Source: Micrasema longulum
Taxonomy: Eukaryota > Arthropoda > Insecta > Trichoptera > Brachycentridae
NCBI GenBank assembly: GCA_022494885.1
Contig: JAGVSM010004959.1
Location: forward strand, 1-64,000
DNA: 64,000 nt
Direction: 5' to 3'
Shown: piece after piece, positions 32,165 through 41,823 of the stretch
Position numbering within the stretch: position 1 is the first letter of the stretch
Layout of the letters: every line of letters starts with the position of its first letter
The notes under the pieces: model-generated
The model's database searches: none
Seen by the model: only the letters and a program-made list of their open reading frames with translations
Told to the model about the DNA's origin: nothing
Position numbers and translations under genes: made by a program

Positions 32165-32470
32165 TAGTTATGCGACTCACATCTAAAAAAATGGTGCCAT
32201 AAACCAAGGAGAATATATGGGAATACGTTTGTAAGAAGAAAGGTCAGACCGCGTTACCTCTTAAAAACTTTAAACCTAAATTTACATTTTGGAGAAAATA
32301 ATTCAAAATGTCACTAGAAGTCAAAATCTGCTATTTATAAAATCTTCTAAGAGCAACTTTGGTTTTTATGCCCCAATGTCCAGAATGTGTAGATTAGTCA
32401 ATTCATCACACGACTTGGAATTTTTTGGGATAGATCTTCCGGCTTTTCGTAGATCTCTTCGCGACTAAAC
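32165..32470 (+). mobile_element. Jockey-like LINE, RT C-terminus
   Basis: The plus frame at 32320-32466 contains SNFGFYAPMSRMCRLVNSS and DLEFFGIDLPAFRRSLRD-stop, matching the end of the RT at 56594-56929 (minus). It is 5'-truncated. Confidence 0.75.
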
Positions 32471-32539
32471 AGTGTGGGATGAAGTTGGATTGGCATGGTT
32501 TAGCTCGAAGTTTTTGGTCTTTCGTTTTTTTTAATATAT

Positions 32540-32930
32540 TGTATACGAATGATGAAATCAGGCGAGAGTGTAAATCTGAGACAAGTATAATTGATAAGAT
32601 TAAGAAAGGGTCTCTGAGATGGTTTGGTCACGTAGAATGAATGGACGACGAGAGAATGGTAAAACAAGTATATATGGCAAAAATGAACGGCAACGTTAGA
32701 CGAGGACGACCAAGGAAGACGTGGCATGATCAGATAAACCAAAATCTTAAGTCTGGTCATGTCAAAAGCAGACAGAACCGAAGGGCGTGTATGACAAGAT
32801 GTATGAATGTGGAAGAGGCTAGGATTGTATGCCAGGATAGACGCGTGTGGCGGTCCATTCTCTCTGCCTACGCCTACGGGAAATGGCGTGATGGTAGTAG
32901 TAGTAGTAGTAGTAGTAGTTGTATACAATT
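32540..32930 (+). mobile_element. RTE-like LINE 3' end, (GTA)n tail
   Basis: The frame from 32641 reads MDDERMVKQVYMAKMNGNVR, RRGRPRKTWHDQINQNLKSG and WRSILSAYAYGKWRDG, directly followed by about nine GTA units (32893-32922). It is the best preserved end of the RTE family here. Confidence 0.88.
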
Positions 32931-33065
32931 ATTGTTTTGCCCTTGTTTGTCTTTGCTAAATAGTTTTATGTTCTTTTTGTTCAGTTTCTTGCATTTCTGT
33001 TTCTTCATGTAACTGTTGTAATTGGCTTAGGCCGTATATATAATAAATAAATAAATAAATAAAAT
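32931..33065 (+). mobile_element. LINE 3' UTR with TAAA tail
   Basis: CAGTTTCTTGCATTTCTGTT, TTGGCTTAGGCCGTATATA and a TAAATAAATA tail. The complement occurs at 61970-62090. Confidence 0.7.
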
Positions 33066-33495
33066 GGTGACATTACTTACTGAATGAATGTTTGCTAAAT
33101 AGCTGTCACTGGCACAAAAAAAAACACTCGTGAAAGGTTTAAAAGCACTTATAACTGTAATATCAACATTTTACGAGGAAGAAAGTATGAAAACTCTGAC
33201 AGAATTGTGGTATTTTTTCCCGATCATCTCCGCGGCTTACTAAACTTATTTTAAAGGTGTGTTTTCATTAGTAATGCAAATTAAATAGTGTGTTTTGAGT
33301 GCGAAAATATACACACGTTATTCGTAAGAAAAATATTACGACGTATTCAATTTGTACGAGTGACTCTCATGGCAGGAAAATTGTGACTAAAATCATATTA
33401 TGATACGAACGAAATGTACGTTCATAATATTTCTTTCGAACTATTTAGTCCCGATAGCGACCTAACAAGAAAAATTGTGTTATTATTTTAAGTTA
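33066..33495. other. No gene seen
   Basis: AT-rich, with many ATTATG/CGTA-type short words and no frame, TIR or match elsewhere. Confidence 0.4.
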
Positions 33496-33502
33496 AATCA
33501 TT

Positions 33503-33944
33503 AAAGTCTAGGCATCTACAGGGCTTACGACCTGTCAATGGTTGGTTTAAGTGGCCACTTTACACACTGTAACATTCACCATTCTGCCCATATTTAAACA
33601 TCTATATTCCTTAAATTATTTCATATGTTGATGTTTGTGAAGTTAAAGAGCTAAAACCTTTATTTATGCGGGTGAGATTCATCTAATTTAATTATTTCAC
33701 CTACATACTATACTAGGCAACGCCTGATAATGTATTTTTTTCAATTTCTATACTTCTTCATGGACCAGGGCTGGTATTCCGAACGCGTTTACAGAGCGCT
33801 ATAATGCGTATTTAGTAAGTAAAAACGCGCTATACCGCGCTATAATTTCGTTTGGAATACCAGCCAAGGTGGATATTTATCAACAATATTTTGAGTTTGT
33901 CCAAATTTTTGTAGACAAGGACTGGATTCAACTCCCTGGGGAGC
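33503..33944 (+). repeat. Repeat family B, one monomer plus start of next, fused to mariner
   Basis: It runs from AAGTCTAGGCATCTACAGGG through GCGGGTGAGATTCATC, is interrupted at 33769-33865 by a 97-bp MITE, and resumes with GGTGGATATTTATCAACAAT up to CTCCCTGGGGAGCT. There it joins mariner sequence directly. Confidence 0.85.
33769..33865. mobile_element. 97-bp palindromic MITE
   Basis: GGCTGGTATTCCGAACG on the left and CGTTTGGAATACCAGCC on the right are 17-bp inverted ends with one mismatch. The interior has CGCGCTATA and GCGCTATAAT repeats. It interrupts a repeat-B monomer whose uninterrupted form reads GGACCAGGTGGATTTATC, so the insertion is certain. Confidence 0.9.
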
Positions 33945-34310
33945 TCTCAACACCTCAAACTCAACAGCAATTGGCAAAAGCATTTAATGTGTCGCAAGAA
34001 ACAATCAGCAGACGTTTACGAGAAATGGGGAAGATCAGTAAACTCGGTAAACTCGGTAAATGGGTCCCGCACGATTTGAATGAACGGCAAATGGAAAATC
34101 GCAAAGTCACTGGTGAGATGCTTCTTCAACGCCACGAAAGAAAATCATTTCCATACCGAATTGTGACGGTGGACGAAAAATGGGTTCATTTTGAAAACCC
34201 GGGGCGGAGAAAATCGTGGATGTCACCTGGCGAAGCCGGTCCTTCAACACCAAGGCCAAATCGCTTCGGCAAGAAGGCCATGCTTTGTCTGGTGGGACTA
34301 GAGCGGTACA
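33945..34310 (+). pseudogene. Mariner transposase, middle part (N-terminus missing)
   Basis: The frame carries TQQQLAKAFNVSQETISRRL (second helix-turn-helix), KWVPHDLNERQMENRK, the first catalytic Asp in VTVDEKWVHFENP, and PSTPRPNRFGKKAMLC. This is a Tc1/mariner DDD transposase that would act on TA-flanked elements. The first ~75 residues are replaced by repeat B, GKISKLGKL is a small in-frame duplication, and the frame is lost at 34310 where a LINE is inserted. It is the best preserved transposase in the window but clearly inactive. Confidence 0.9.
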
Positions 34311-34795
34311 GCGGATATTATCCATGGTTTTATCCCACCGAGTTCCTCGAGGGTATGCTCGGTTACAGCAGTATGAAGACCAGAAGGAATGTGTATTTAA
34401 CTACGCACTCCTTTCGATTGTTGCGCGCTATTATTGACAACCCTGAAATTATGCGGAGCATTGGCTTTTATGTTCCGAATAATTACCTTAGACAGCGTCA
34501 GCATAGACTCTTTCACATTCCAATATACAGGATCAACCTGCCTGTTGGAAGGGCTATCTCTATGTTGAACAATATTACTATGAACATTGACATTTTTCAC
34601 GTCTCTGAGGGAGTTTTTCGTTACGAGATTCTCTTATTTTTTTAACATATTATTCTCTGGATATTATGTATACTTATGTGTCATTTTTATACATACATAA
34701 TTTTACCTTATTACTTTAACTGTTTCTGCATGTATGAATTAAGATATTCCATTTTGTAATGTACATATATATGAATAAAATTGAAATTGAAAAAA
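34311..34795 (+). mobile_element. LINE 3' end nested in mariner
   Basis: The frame reads FLEGMLGYSSMKTRRNVYL and LRAIIDNPEIMRSIGFYVPN, ending SEGVFRYEILLFF-stop, the C-terminus of a Jockey-like RT. The 3' UTR ends in AAAATTGAAATTGAAA at 34777-34794. Mariner sequence resumes immediately after. A fragment of the same LINE lies at 58485-58595. Confidence 0.85.
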
Positions 34796-35125
34796 ATGTA
34801 TATTATGAACACTCGAAACCCGGCGAAACCGTCAATGCACAACGCTATCGACAACAATTGATTTATTTAAATCACGCATTGATCGAAAGACGAACGGAAC
34901 GTGCCAGAGAACATGACAGAGCGATTTGTTACACGACAATGCGCCAACTCACACAGCAAACCTAGCGAAAAACACCTTGAAATCGCTTGGATGGGACCAA
35001 AAGGTGCACTTAGAACAGTTTTTTATCCCGTTTTCAAATATGCATTCGGAATTTTTCCACACACAGAATTTCGTCAAAGCCATGGACGATACTCCCGATT
35101 TAATTTACTTCAAACAGTAGTTTAA
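34796..35125 (+). pseudogene. Mariner transposase, C-terminal part
   Basis: YYEHSKPGETVNAQRYRQQL continues the upstream half. After a +1 shift, LLHDNAPTHTANLAKNTLKS gives the second catalytic Asp. The stretch expected to hold SPDLAPSDYHLF with the third Asp is absent, so the catalytic triad is incomplete. It ends at TAG 35118-35120. No inverted end was found on the right. Confidence 0.88.
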
Positions 35126-35995
35126 TAAAATTAGTGATGCAAAAATTTAAGGAGGAATAATCGTCCTTTCCACGAACCACTACCCCTCCCCTACTCTGCC
35201 GCTTCCTCTGTCCGCGTCTGGTGCGTATAGCTTCGTTGGTCAAATACGTTTTTTATCTTAATTTCTTCGAAGAAGTTTGTGGAAGGGATGCTAGTAGGAG
35301 AAATTAAAGTTTTACTCCATTTTAAAATTATACATTTTAAAAAAGTTTTAGAAAAAAAAATATTATGATTTTTTAAAAAGTTTACCATGAAGAATGTTCC
35401 CCTGGAGTTTCGCGGTCTGGCGCTGAGACACGTGTATAAATAAAGAGATGTGATTTAATTCCGTTTTTTTTTTGTCCGGGTTCAAACGGGTTAAAACTCA
35501 AACTTTGTACATTCATGATGTTATGTATGTGTGTGTTTATGGATACATAAACACCACATACATATACAAATCTAATACATTAAAAAACGCATGTAATCTA
35601 AGCGAGGTCGTGTCGCCTTGATAATGATTTAAAAAAATATTATTAATGAATTTTTTAGAGTTTAAACTCTCAAAGGATTGCTCTAGAACTAATAAATCTC
35701 AGCCGAAATCAAGTGAGAGTTATCACAAGAGCCCTTATCATAGAAAATAGATGACATACGCACACGGCTACTATTCGGCCTATTCGGCTACTTTTTAAAA
35801 TATTCGATATTCGGCAGAATGGTATGCAGTATTCGGCCATATACCGAATACCAAATCATGAAGAAAAAACGCACATGTGTCGGATCAGAAATTATAAGTT
35901 TATTAGACTATTGCTTTTCTGTATAAAGACAGCACAGCATGTGTTAGGATAAATGAATCATACACATCGTGGTTTGACATTCATAAAGGAGTCAA
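35126..35995. other. Unassigned; ATTCGG cluster
   Basis: At 35769-35855 the word ATTCGG or its complement occurs repeatedly (TATTCGGCCTATTCGGCTA, then CCATATACCGAATACC), a pattern seen at ends of some hAT-type MITEs. The rest has no recognisable feature. Confidence 0.35.
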
Positions 35996-36460
35996 TCAGG
36001 GATATGTGATGTCACCATGGCTGTTCAACGTGTATATGATTTAAGCTGTGAGCAACTAGATAAACTTGAACGACTTCAGAATACATGCATAAGGTACATT
36101 TTTAGTCTTAGGAAATATGACCACATTTCTGATTATCGTAGGCAACTGAAGTGGCTCAAAATTAGACAGCGGAGAGACTATCACTCCCTCTCACTTCTGT
36201 CCGCTGTACTTCAAAATCCTGACGCTCCTATATACCTGCGTGAAAAATTTCAACGCTTATCAGTTCATGGTTTACTTCTTCGTTTTAATTCTCAAGGCAC
36301 TCTCTTAATACCTATGCACAATTCCTCTTTCTTCTTTAACTTTCGTCCATGCGGCTCTACTGTGGAATCATCTCCCATCCACCATCAAAGATGTTACTAC
36401 ATTATCTCTGTTTAAATCACGTCTGAAGAAACATCTCCTTTCTCTTCCTTAATCTCACCT
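35996..36460 (+). mobile_element. Jockey-like LINE, RT C-terminal domain
   Basis: The frame from 36017 reads QLDKLERLQNTCIRYIFSLR, DYRRQLKWLKIRQRRDYHSL and LREKFQRLSVHG. After a frameshift near 36340 the other frame continues to LWNHLPSTIKDVTTLSLFKS and RLKKHLLSLP-stop. One shift is the only obvious break, so this is a fairly young copy. Confidence 0.88.
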
Positions 36461-36735
36461 CCTTTCCTCTTTCCTCTTTTTTCCTTTTTCTCATTGAGTA
36501 ATAGTTTTGAATTAAGGTAATTTATTACGTTTATTTCTATTTGTATATATCTTTAACTTTTTAATCTTTTTTTTCTATTGAATATGTTCTGTAATATGAA
36601 TTATAAATTTTTATTTTTATTTTATTGGTTGGTTGGAAGAAATTGCCATTTGGCAATAAGCCCGCCAATGTACAAATAACATTTTGTACAAAAAGTTAAA
36701 TAAATATATCGATAACTAAATTAAATAACTGAAAG
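36461..36735 (+). mobile_element. LINE 3' UTR
   Basis: A T-rich UTR with GGTTGGTTGGAAGAAATTGC and GCCATTTGGCAATAAGCCCG, ending in a TAAATAAATAT tail at about 36700-36715. The GCCATTTGGCAATAA part is a small inverted repeat near the 3' end. Confidence 0.65.
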
Positions 36736-36739
36736 GCTT

Positions 36740-37545
36740 AAGAATAGGAGCAGAAATGGGTGATTTAACTGTCAATTGTCTTTTGTATGCTGATGATGCC
36801 GGGCTTCTTACTAACAACAAAGAGGAACTGCAATTCTTGGTAACAAAGGTCTACGATGTATGCGAGGGAAGCGATTTGCTGATGAATGTCGATAAATCGA
36901 ATGTGATGGTTTTTGAAAGAAATGAAAGCATGACTAAATGTGAAATCGCTGTGAATGGGGTTATACTAAAACCGGTAGAGGAATTTGTGTATCTGGGAAG
37001 TATGATTACTAGGGATGGAATGACCGAGAAAGATATTCTGAGGGTGAGTGCCAGGAGCAGAGTGAACGGTGCACTTAAATCAACGTTGGAAAATAAATGT
37101 TTGTCGCAAGAGGCAAAATTAGCAGTTCACAATGGAGTCCCGGTCCCGACCTTGGTGTATGGGAGCGAAGTATGGACTTGGAAAAACAGGGATGAAAGTA
37201 GGCTGGATGCTGTCTAAATGCGATCTCTCAGGCGAATTTGTGGTAAAACTATATACGATAGATGCACAAATGTCGAGTTCCGTACATCATGCAACGCCGA
37301 GATAAGCATTATCGACAAAATCAAGAAAGGAGCTCTGCGTCGGTTCGGACATGTAGAGCGAATGGACAGCGAAAGAACGGCTAAAAATATCTACGAAGCA
37401 AATGTTGATGGATGCGAAATAGAGTAAGACCGAGAAAGACATGGCATGACCAAATCATACAAATACTAAAATATGGTTCTATCCTCTCTGCCTACCCTTA
37501 CGGGAAAACGGCATGATGGTTTGTTGTTGTAAATTATAGAATTAT
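36740..37545 (+). mobile_element. RTE-like LINE with catalytic YADD box
   Basis: The frame 36756-37217 has NCLLYADDAGLLTNN (catalytic box), VDKSNVMVFERNES, VYLGSMITRDG and AKLAVHNGVPVPTLVYGSEV. After one in-frame stop (TAA at 37215) come MRSLRRICGK and LRRFGHVERMDSER, then decay to the 3' end with GTT repeats (37517-37533). It is the longest RTE copy in the window. Confidence 0.9.
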
Positions 37546-37569
37546 ACAATAAAAATTATAGGTAGTTAG

Positions 37570-38130
37570 CATTTTTTTGTATTAACATATTACAGCAGAG
37601 ATGAAGAACATTTAAGATAAGGTAATATAGAAGTCTAGGCATCTACAGGGCTTATGACCTGTCATTTGCTGGTTTATCGCTGTGTAACATTCACCATTCT
37701 GCCTACATCTATATTCCCTCAATTCTTTCATCTGTTGATGTTTGTGAAGTTGAAGAGCTGAAACCTTTATTTATGCGGGTGAAATTCATCTAATTGAATT
37801 AGACTTCTATATTACCTTCTCTTAAATGTTCTTCACCTCTGTTGTAATATGTTAATATAAACAGCTCCCAGGGAGTTGAATCCAGTCCTTGTCTACAAAA
37901 ATTTGGACAAACTCAAAATATTGTTGTTAAATCAATAAGTTTGCGGTCGTAAATTTCGACACACATTAGTGAATGTTATTTTCCGACACATGCGGGCCAA
38001 AGGTGTGCGGAATGTTGCATATCAATACCCTTAAAATTCTCTTCTGTTCCCTAGTTCGACTGGATTCGACTCCCTGGGGAGCTGTTTATATTAACATATT
38101 ACAACAGAGATGAAGAACATTTAAGTATTT
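37570..38130. repeat. Repeat family B fold-back plus flanking duplicated block and extra arm
   Basis: The arms at 37578-37640 and 37797-37925 are inverted complements. 37925-38055 duplicates 9597-9735. A third arm piece (38055-38125) is in plus orientation. Confidence 0.85.
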
Positions 38131-38765
38131 AATTTTTTGTATTTATTGGTAGCAAACGATTGCGCTTTTCCTCATAAATAACTCACAGCCAGTTTATAAT
38201 ATATCCTCACTACAAATCTCATCATATTTCCAAATGGGCGATTTATTATTAAATAATGCCACGATGTACAATGAACTAATAATCACTACCGCACATTCGC
38301 GGAGACTGGACCGCTGTGCAGTTGTGCACGCGTAAACCACGAGCCCACTGCGTGACATCGCATGATTGGCCCATTTCACACCACGGCAAAAGTCTACACG
38401 GCGTGATAAAATTCAATACAGTAGATCGGTATTTATGGTTTTACAATTGTTCTTTTTCTTAGTGGTGGGGGTCAGTGCTATGCAAGCTGACGTCACTACG
38501 ACCTGTGAAGATCTATTGTGACGGGTCCCAGTGAATAGTTCTCGCTCTTCGAGCACGGGTCTATAAAGAGCCTGGCTCCTGTGTGGAAGGCGAGAATAAA
38601 CATTTTGCTAAATCTCCCCCTCCAAGCCCAGATCCGTAAAGTATCGGGCTATTAGGTAGGGGGCGCGCTCTTTAACATCCTCAGGGCCTCGATTATGATG
38701 GGAAGATAAATACGTCCTTGACGGTATAGTTGAAGATAAAATTTCTCTAGCAATTATAAAGATAT
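38131..38765. other. Unassigned; possible LTR-type promoter patch
   Basis: At 38555-38610, GGGTCTATAAAGAGCCTGG is followed 40 bp later by GAGAATAAACATTTTGC, a TATA-box and polyadenylation-signal spacing like that of a solo LTR. No second LTR or primer-binding site was found. There is a TGACGTCA palindrome at 38488. Confidence 0.25.
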
Positions 38766-38769
38766 AGAT

Positions 38770-38935
38770 TGAATCGGGTTGTGGTCCTGTGGCTAGTGTC
38801 TCGGACTCACGGACCATTGGTCAGTGGTTCGAATCCCACTATACTCCAAATTTATTTCCATTTTCTAATAGTGAGTTATTTACAACTCGTTGAAAATGGC
38901 CCTAAAAATTAAATATTTGGGCAAATCATGACAAA
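38770..38935 (+). mobile_element. SINE family 2, full-length copy
   Basis: The tRNA-like head (38772-38850) has TGGTCCTGTGGCTAGTG and GGTTCGAATCCC boxes. The body has TAGTGAGTTATTTACAACTC and TTGAAAATGGCC, with a poly-A tail at 38931-38941. Its complement is at 49075-49252. Confidence 0.88.
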
Positions 38936-38941
38936 AAAAAA

Positions 38942-39630
38942 ATTCTACTGACCCCCCACCTTCAAGTTTTGGGTAGGTACACGGTTTATACCGACGGGTC
39001 TAGAACCCCTCGATATGTTTATCTACGCATTAAAAGTTTTAAAAATTTTGTTCCACCGAGCTATTTTTCTTTTAATTATGATTTATTAAAAATTTTAATC
39101 GTTTTGAGGTTGGCACTTTCTTTCTTAAAATTCAATTAAAAATATGAGAGAGAAATAAGAAAACTTTAAAGTCGAATTTTCCGACATAACTGTCACTTTA
39201 ATAAAACGAACGCCTAGATGTGAGTATCTAGGCGTTAGAAAGTTGCCACTCTAAAAAAATTATTTAGTTATTATAATTTTTCCATCTGTTTTACTATCTT
39301 TCAGAGTGCATGTATCGAGACGTTAAAGGAGCCGGCTTTGTAGTCGATCTGTACAGATCGGTATATACATACAGAGGATCGTTAAACGTACCATCTAGGT
39401 GGTTTTTTAAGTCATACAAAATTCTTGTACAAGCTAGCATTTTTCGCTGGAATTGGGATTTATTGGAGTTTGTAATCGCTTTGAAGTGAGCACTTTTTAT
39501 TACAGAAGCCTATTTAAACTATAACTGAGAACTATTTGAAATGTTAATGACGTAAGGAACGCGGATTAATTGTTTGCGGTCATTCCATTGGCTTGTTTCG
39601 ATCATATGATGTCGATATGACGAGCAGGTA
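38942..39630. other. No gene seen; one strong hairpin
   Basis: A perfect 11-bp stem with a 6-nt loop lies at 39209-39236. The flanks contain two related phrases (TTTTGAGGTTGGCACTTTCT near 39102 and CTTTGAAGTGAGCACTTTTT near 39480). No reading frame was seen. Confidence 0.45.
39209..39236. other. Perfect 11-bp hairpin
   Basis: AACGCCTAGAT, loop GTGAGT, ATCTAGGCGTT. The function is unknown. Confidence 0.75.
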
Positions 39631-39639
39631 GAACATACC

Positions 39640-39960
39640 GAGGTAAGATACAGATAGTACAGAAGTTAAGTATACCGTCTCGATATATACAGATGAAGAT
39701 AGCATTCATAATCGAGGCACAGGTTAAACAGTGGTCCCCCGAGGATAAGGCTTCTTTTACGATGTAAAGCATCACATTCACATATAATGTGTTTAGGTGT
39801 TTCCTCATCTGCACTGCAGAACCTACATCTAGAAGTTTCGGAAAGGTTCATTCTAGTTTGGAGGGCATCGCCAACAAGCGTGAGGTTGGCAGAACCGAAC
39901 GCCGTTTTGGCCCGCAACGCGTAATCCGATGCAACGTCAGCTCGGACAAGTTATTAAACG
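39640..39960 (-). mobile_element. LINE C-terminus with Zn-knuckle (R1/I-like)
   Basis: The minus frame reads ALRAKTAFGSANLTLVGDAL and CRFCSADEETPKHIICECDA, followed by LHRKRSLILGG. The C-x2-C...H-x4-C knuckle after an RNase-H-like region is typical of R1/I-group and related LINE polymerases in insects. Confidence 0.75.
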
Positions 39961-40129
39961 TCGTGCATCGATAGAATATCCACATTCCGTCTTGGCATTT
40001 CGTGTCGCCCGTCCACCAGCTCCTCGCCAGTGTTCGCTATTGTAAATTTCTTCTGTACAAAATTGTAAGGATGTAACTCGTGTGTATAAATAACTTCAAT
40101 TGTAATCCATAGTTTTCATTTAACCTCAA

Positions 40130-40400
40130 GGTGCAAGGCGTTTGTTCAATCTGCAGTGTCCTGGGCGGGCCCTGGTGATAACCCTCACTCACTAGAGGAG
40201 GCTGAGCTTTATCAACTTTGCGAGTACCCTTTTGTCAGTTCCTTTGCATGGTGCTGACAGGGTAATTTTTGCCAGAGCATAACGCATTGCTTCTTGGCCC
40301 ATGACCTAAGCTCGTTACGAGGACCACATCTGGGCAACCCACAGGTCCAACAGTAGGGCTCAGGGCCTTTTGGGGCAGTCTCAGCTTCCAGTTGTTTTTT
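40130..40400 (-). mobile_element. LINE RNase H-region fragment
   Basis: The minus frame holds TRARPGHCRLNKRLAP, the 'TGH..LN+HL' block at the end of LINE RNase H domains, preceded by a broken frame with LAKLIKLSLL. It is probably part of the same or a sister element of 39640-39960, separated by 170 bp of unrelated AT-rich sequence. Confidence 0.6.
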
Positions 40401-40607
40401 GTCTTGCTTTACAATTACTTATTTATTTAATGCCTGGCAAACGCAATAACCAGTACACCATGAGACCGACTAATCTCCAGTCGATTTCCTTTTCCGGGAT
40501 TTTTACCTGAGACTACTCGCTAAGTTTAACTATACGGTACTTAATTGTAAAAAATCACTTAATTTATGTGTTTTAATAACTTAAAAATAATTTAACATTT
40601 CCCTCAC

Positions 40608-41046
40608 TGTCCTAAAAACACCCGCGCGTTACGGTTCTGTGTAGTCACTACACATTAAAAATATAAGAGATTTAACTTTTTTTAAAGATTTTCAGTATTA
40701 CTCCCTTACACATTTACGTATCGACTGAAATAATTTGTTATTACATAATAAGTACTTATTAGGCACAAAAAAAAACATTTTATCGGAAATCGGGGATAAA
40801 TTACAAATATCATCAAACGTATACTCTCAGTCAGTCACGTAGTCCAGTACTATATAGCTTCTCAGTAGCTCTCGGGAAGTTGGCGCGGGTGCACGTTTCG
40901 CCCGAGTCGTTAGCGATACCCAATGTTTTTTTCATGTGTCCAGCAGTTAGATTTGAAATATTCCATTTTTCCCTTTTAAATCTCTTATTTTTTTAATGTG
41001 TAGTGACTACACAGCACCGTAACGCGCGGGTGTTTTTAGGACAGTA
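40608..41046. mobile_element. MITE, ~440 bp, ~70-bp TIRs
   Basis: ACTGTCCTAAAAACACCCGC on the left (40608) and its complement ending at about 41046 extend inward through GTAGTCACTACACATTAAAA to AAGAGATTTAA with about two mismatches. The interior has no frame. The TIR itself contains the palindrome TGTAGTCACTACA. Confidence 0.9.
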
Positions 41047-41245
41047 ATGGAAAGGTTAAAACTGTCTGAACATTTGTTAATTATTTCTGTTTATTAAGTT
41101 AGTCTTCTTTGTTTATTCTCAAATGTAAAAATATTAAAAAATTAGTATATTTTTAAGTGTCCTCGGCATTGGTAACCCCAGTGAGGTCACATTATTTTTA
41201 TTATTAATCATAGTTTATGAAAAAATATGAATTAATAAAAATTTA
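41047..41245 (+). mobile_element. LINE 3' UTR (family J3)
   Basis: TTAGTCTTCTTTGTTTATTC, GTGTCCTCGGCATTGG and ATTATTTTTATTATTAATCA match 8880-9055. Confidence 0.75.
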
Positions 41246-41249
41246 AAAA

Positions 41250-41442
41250 ACCAGCCAATGACAGGTCATAAGCCCTGTGAATGCCTAGACTTCCATATTG
41301 CCTCTCCGTCGCAACAAATTTAGATCTGAATTTAGGTCAAATTTACTCCCTAGGGAGGAAATCCGGCCTGTCTGCAAACATTTAGACATACTTAAAACAT
41401 TGTTGAATTAACCAATCGGTAAAAGAAGAAGCATAAAAATTG
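41250..41442 (-). repeat. Repeat family A fragment
   Basis: CCAGCCAATGACAGGTCATA through CTCCCTAGGGAGGAAATCCG to GACATACTTAAAACATTG; an internal deletion removes part of the arm. Confidence 0.85.
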
Positions 41443-41660
41443 GAGCGAAGTATGGAATTGGAAAAATAATGATGAAAGTAGGTTAAATGCTGTCGAAATA
41501 CGATCCCTCAGCCGAATGTGTGGTAAAACGATGTATGATAGGTGCACAAATGTCGAGATCCGTGAACTGTGTAAGGCTGAGACACGCATTATCGACAGAA
41601 TCAAGAAAGGGGTGCTGCGTCGGTTTGTACATGTAGAGCGAATGGACAGCGAAAGTCCCA
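41443..41660 (+). mobile_element. RTE-like LINE fragment
   Basis: MCGKTMYDRCTNVEIRELCK and IIDRIKKGVLRRFVHVERMD match the copy at 37218-37427. It is inserted between a repeat A end and an LINE 3' UTR; GGAGCGAAGTATGG marks its left border. Confidence 0.82.
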
Positions 41661-41760
41661 ATGACGTCACATTATTTTTATTATTAATCATAGTTTATGA
41701 TGGAAAAAAATATGAATAAATATTACAATGTAAGCACAGTTAAAAACAATAAAAAAAATA
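41661..41760 (+). mobile_element. LINE 3' UTR (family J3) tail
   Basis: GTCACATTATTTTTATTATT followed by AATCATAGTTTATGATGG and an A-rich tail. Confidence 0.65.
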
Positions 41761-41823
41761 AATAAAAAAACTTTCAAAAACCCATAAAAAATCATAACTC
41801 GAAATCTACGCAAAATCGCGGAA

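Noticed and set aside
32500..32928. A 142-residue minus-strand protein rich in threonine
   Set aside because: It is antisense to the RTE-like LINE end, and the Thr run is the complement of the GTA tail.
38470..38640. A solo LTR of a gypsy- or BEL-type element
   Set aside because: A TATA and AATAAA spacing exists, but no TG...CA ends, target duplication, primer-binding site or second copy was found.
38770..38850. A functional tRNA gene
   Set aside because: Arms do not all pair and the head is always linked to the same non-tRNA body (also at 49.1 and 52.3 kb).
39640..40400. One continuous LINE from RNase H to Zn-knuckle
   Set aside because: The two parts are separated by unrelated AT-rich sequence and many stops, so continuity could not be shown and they are listed separately.
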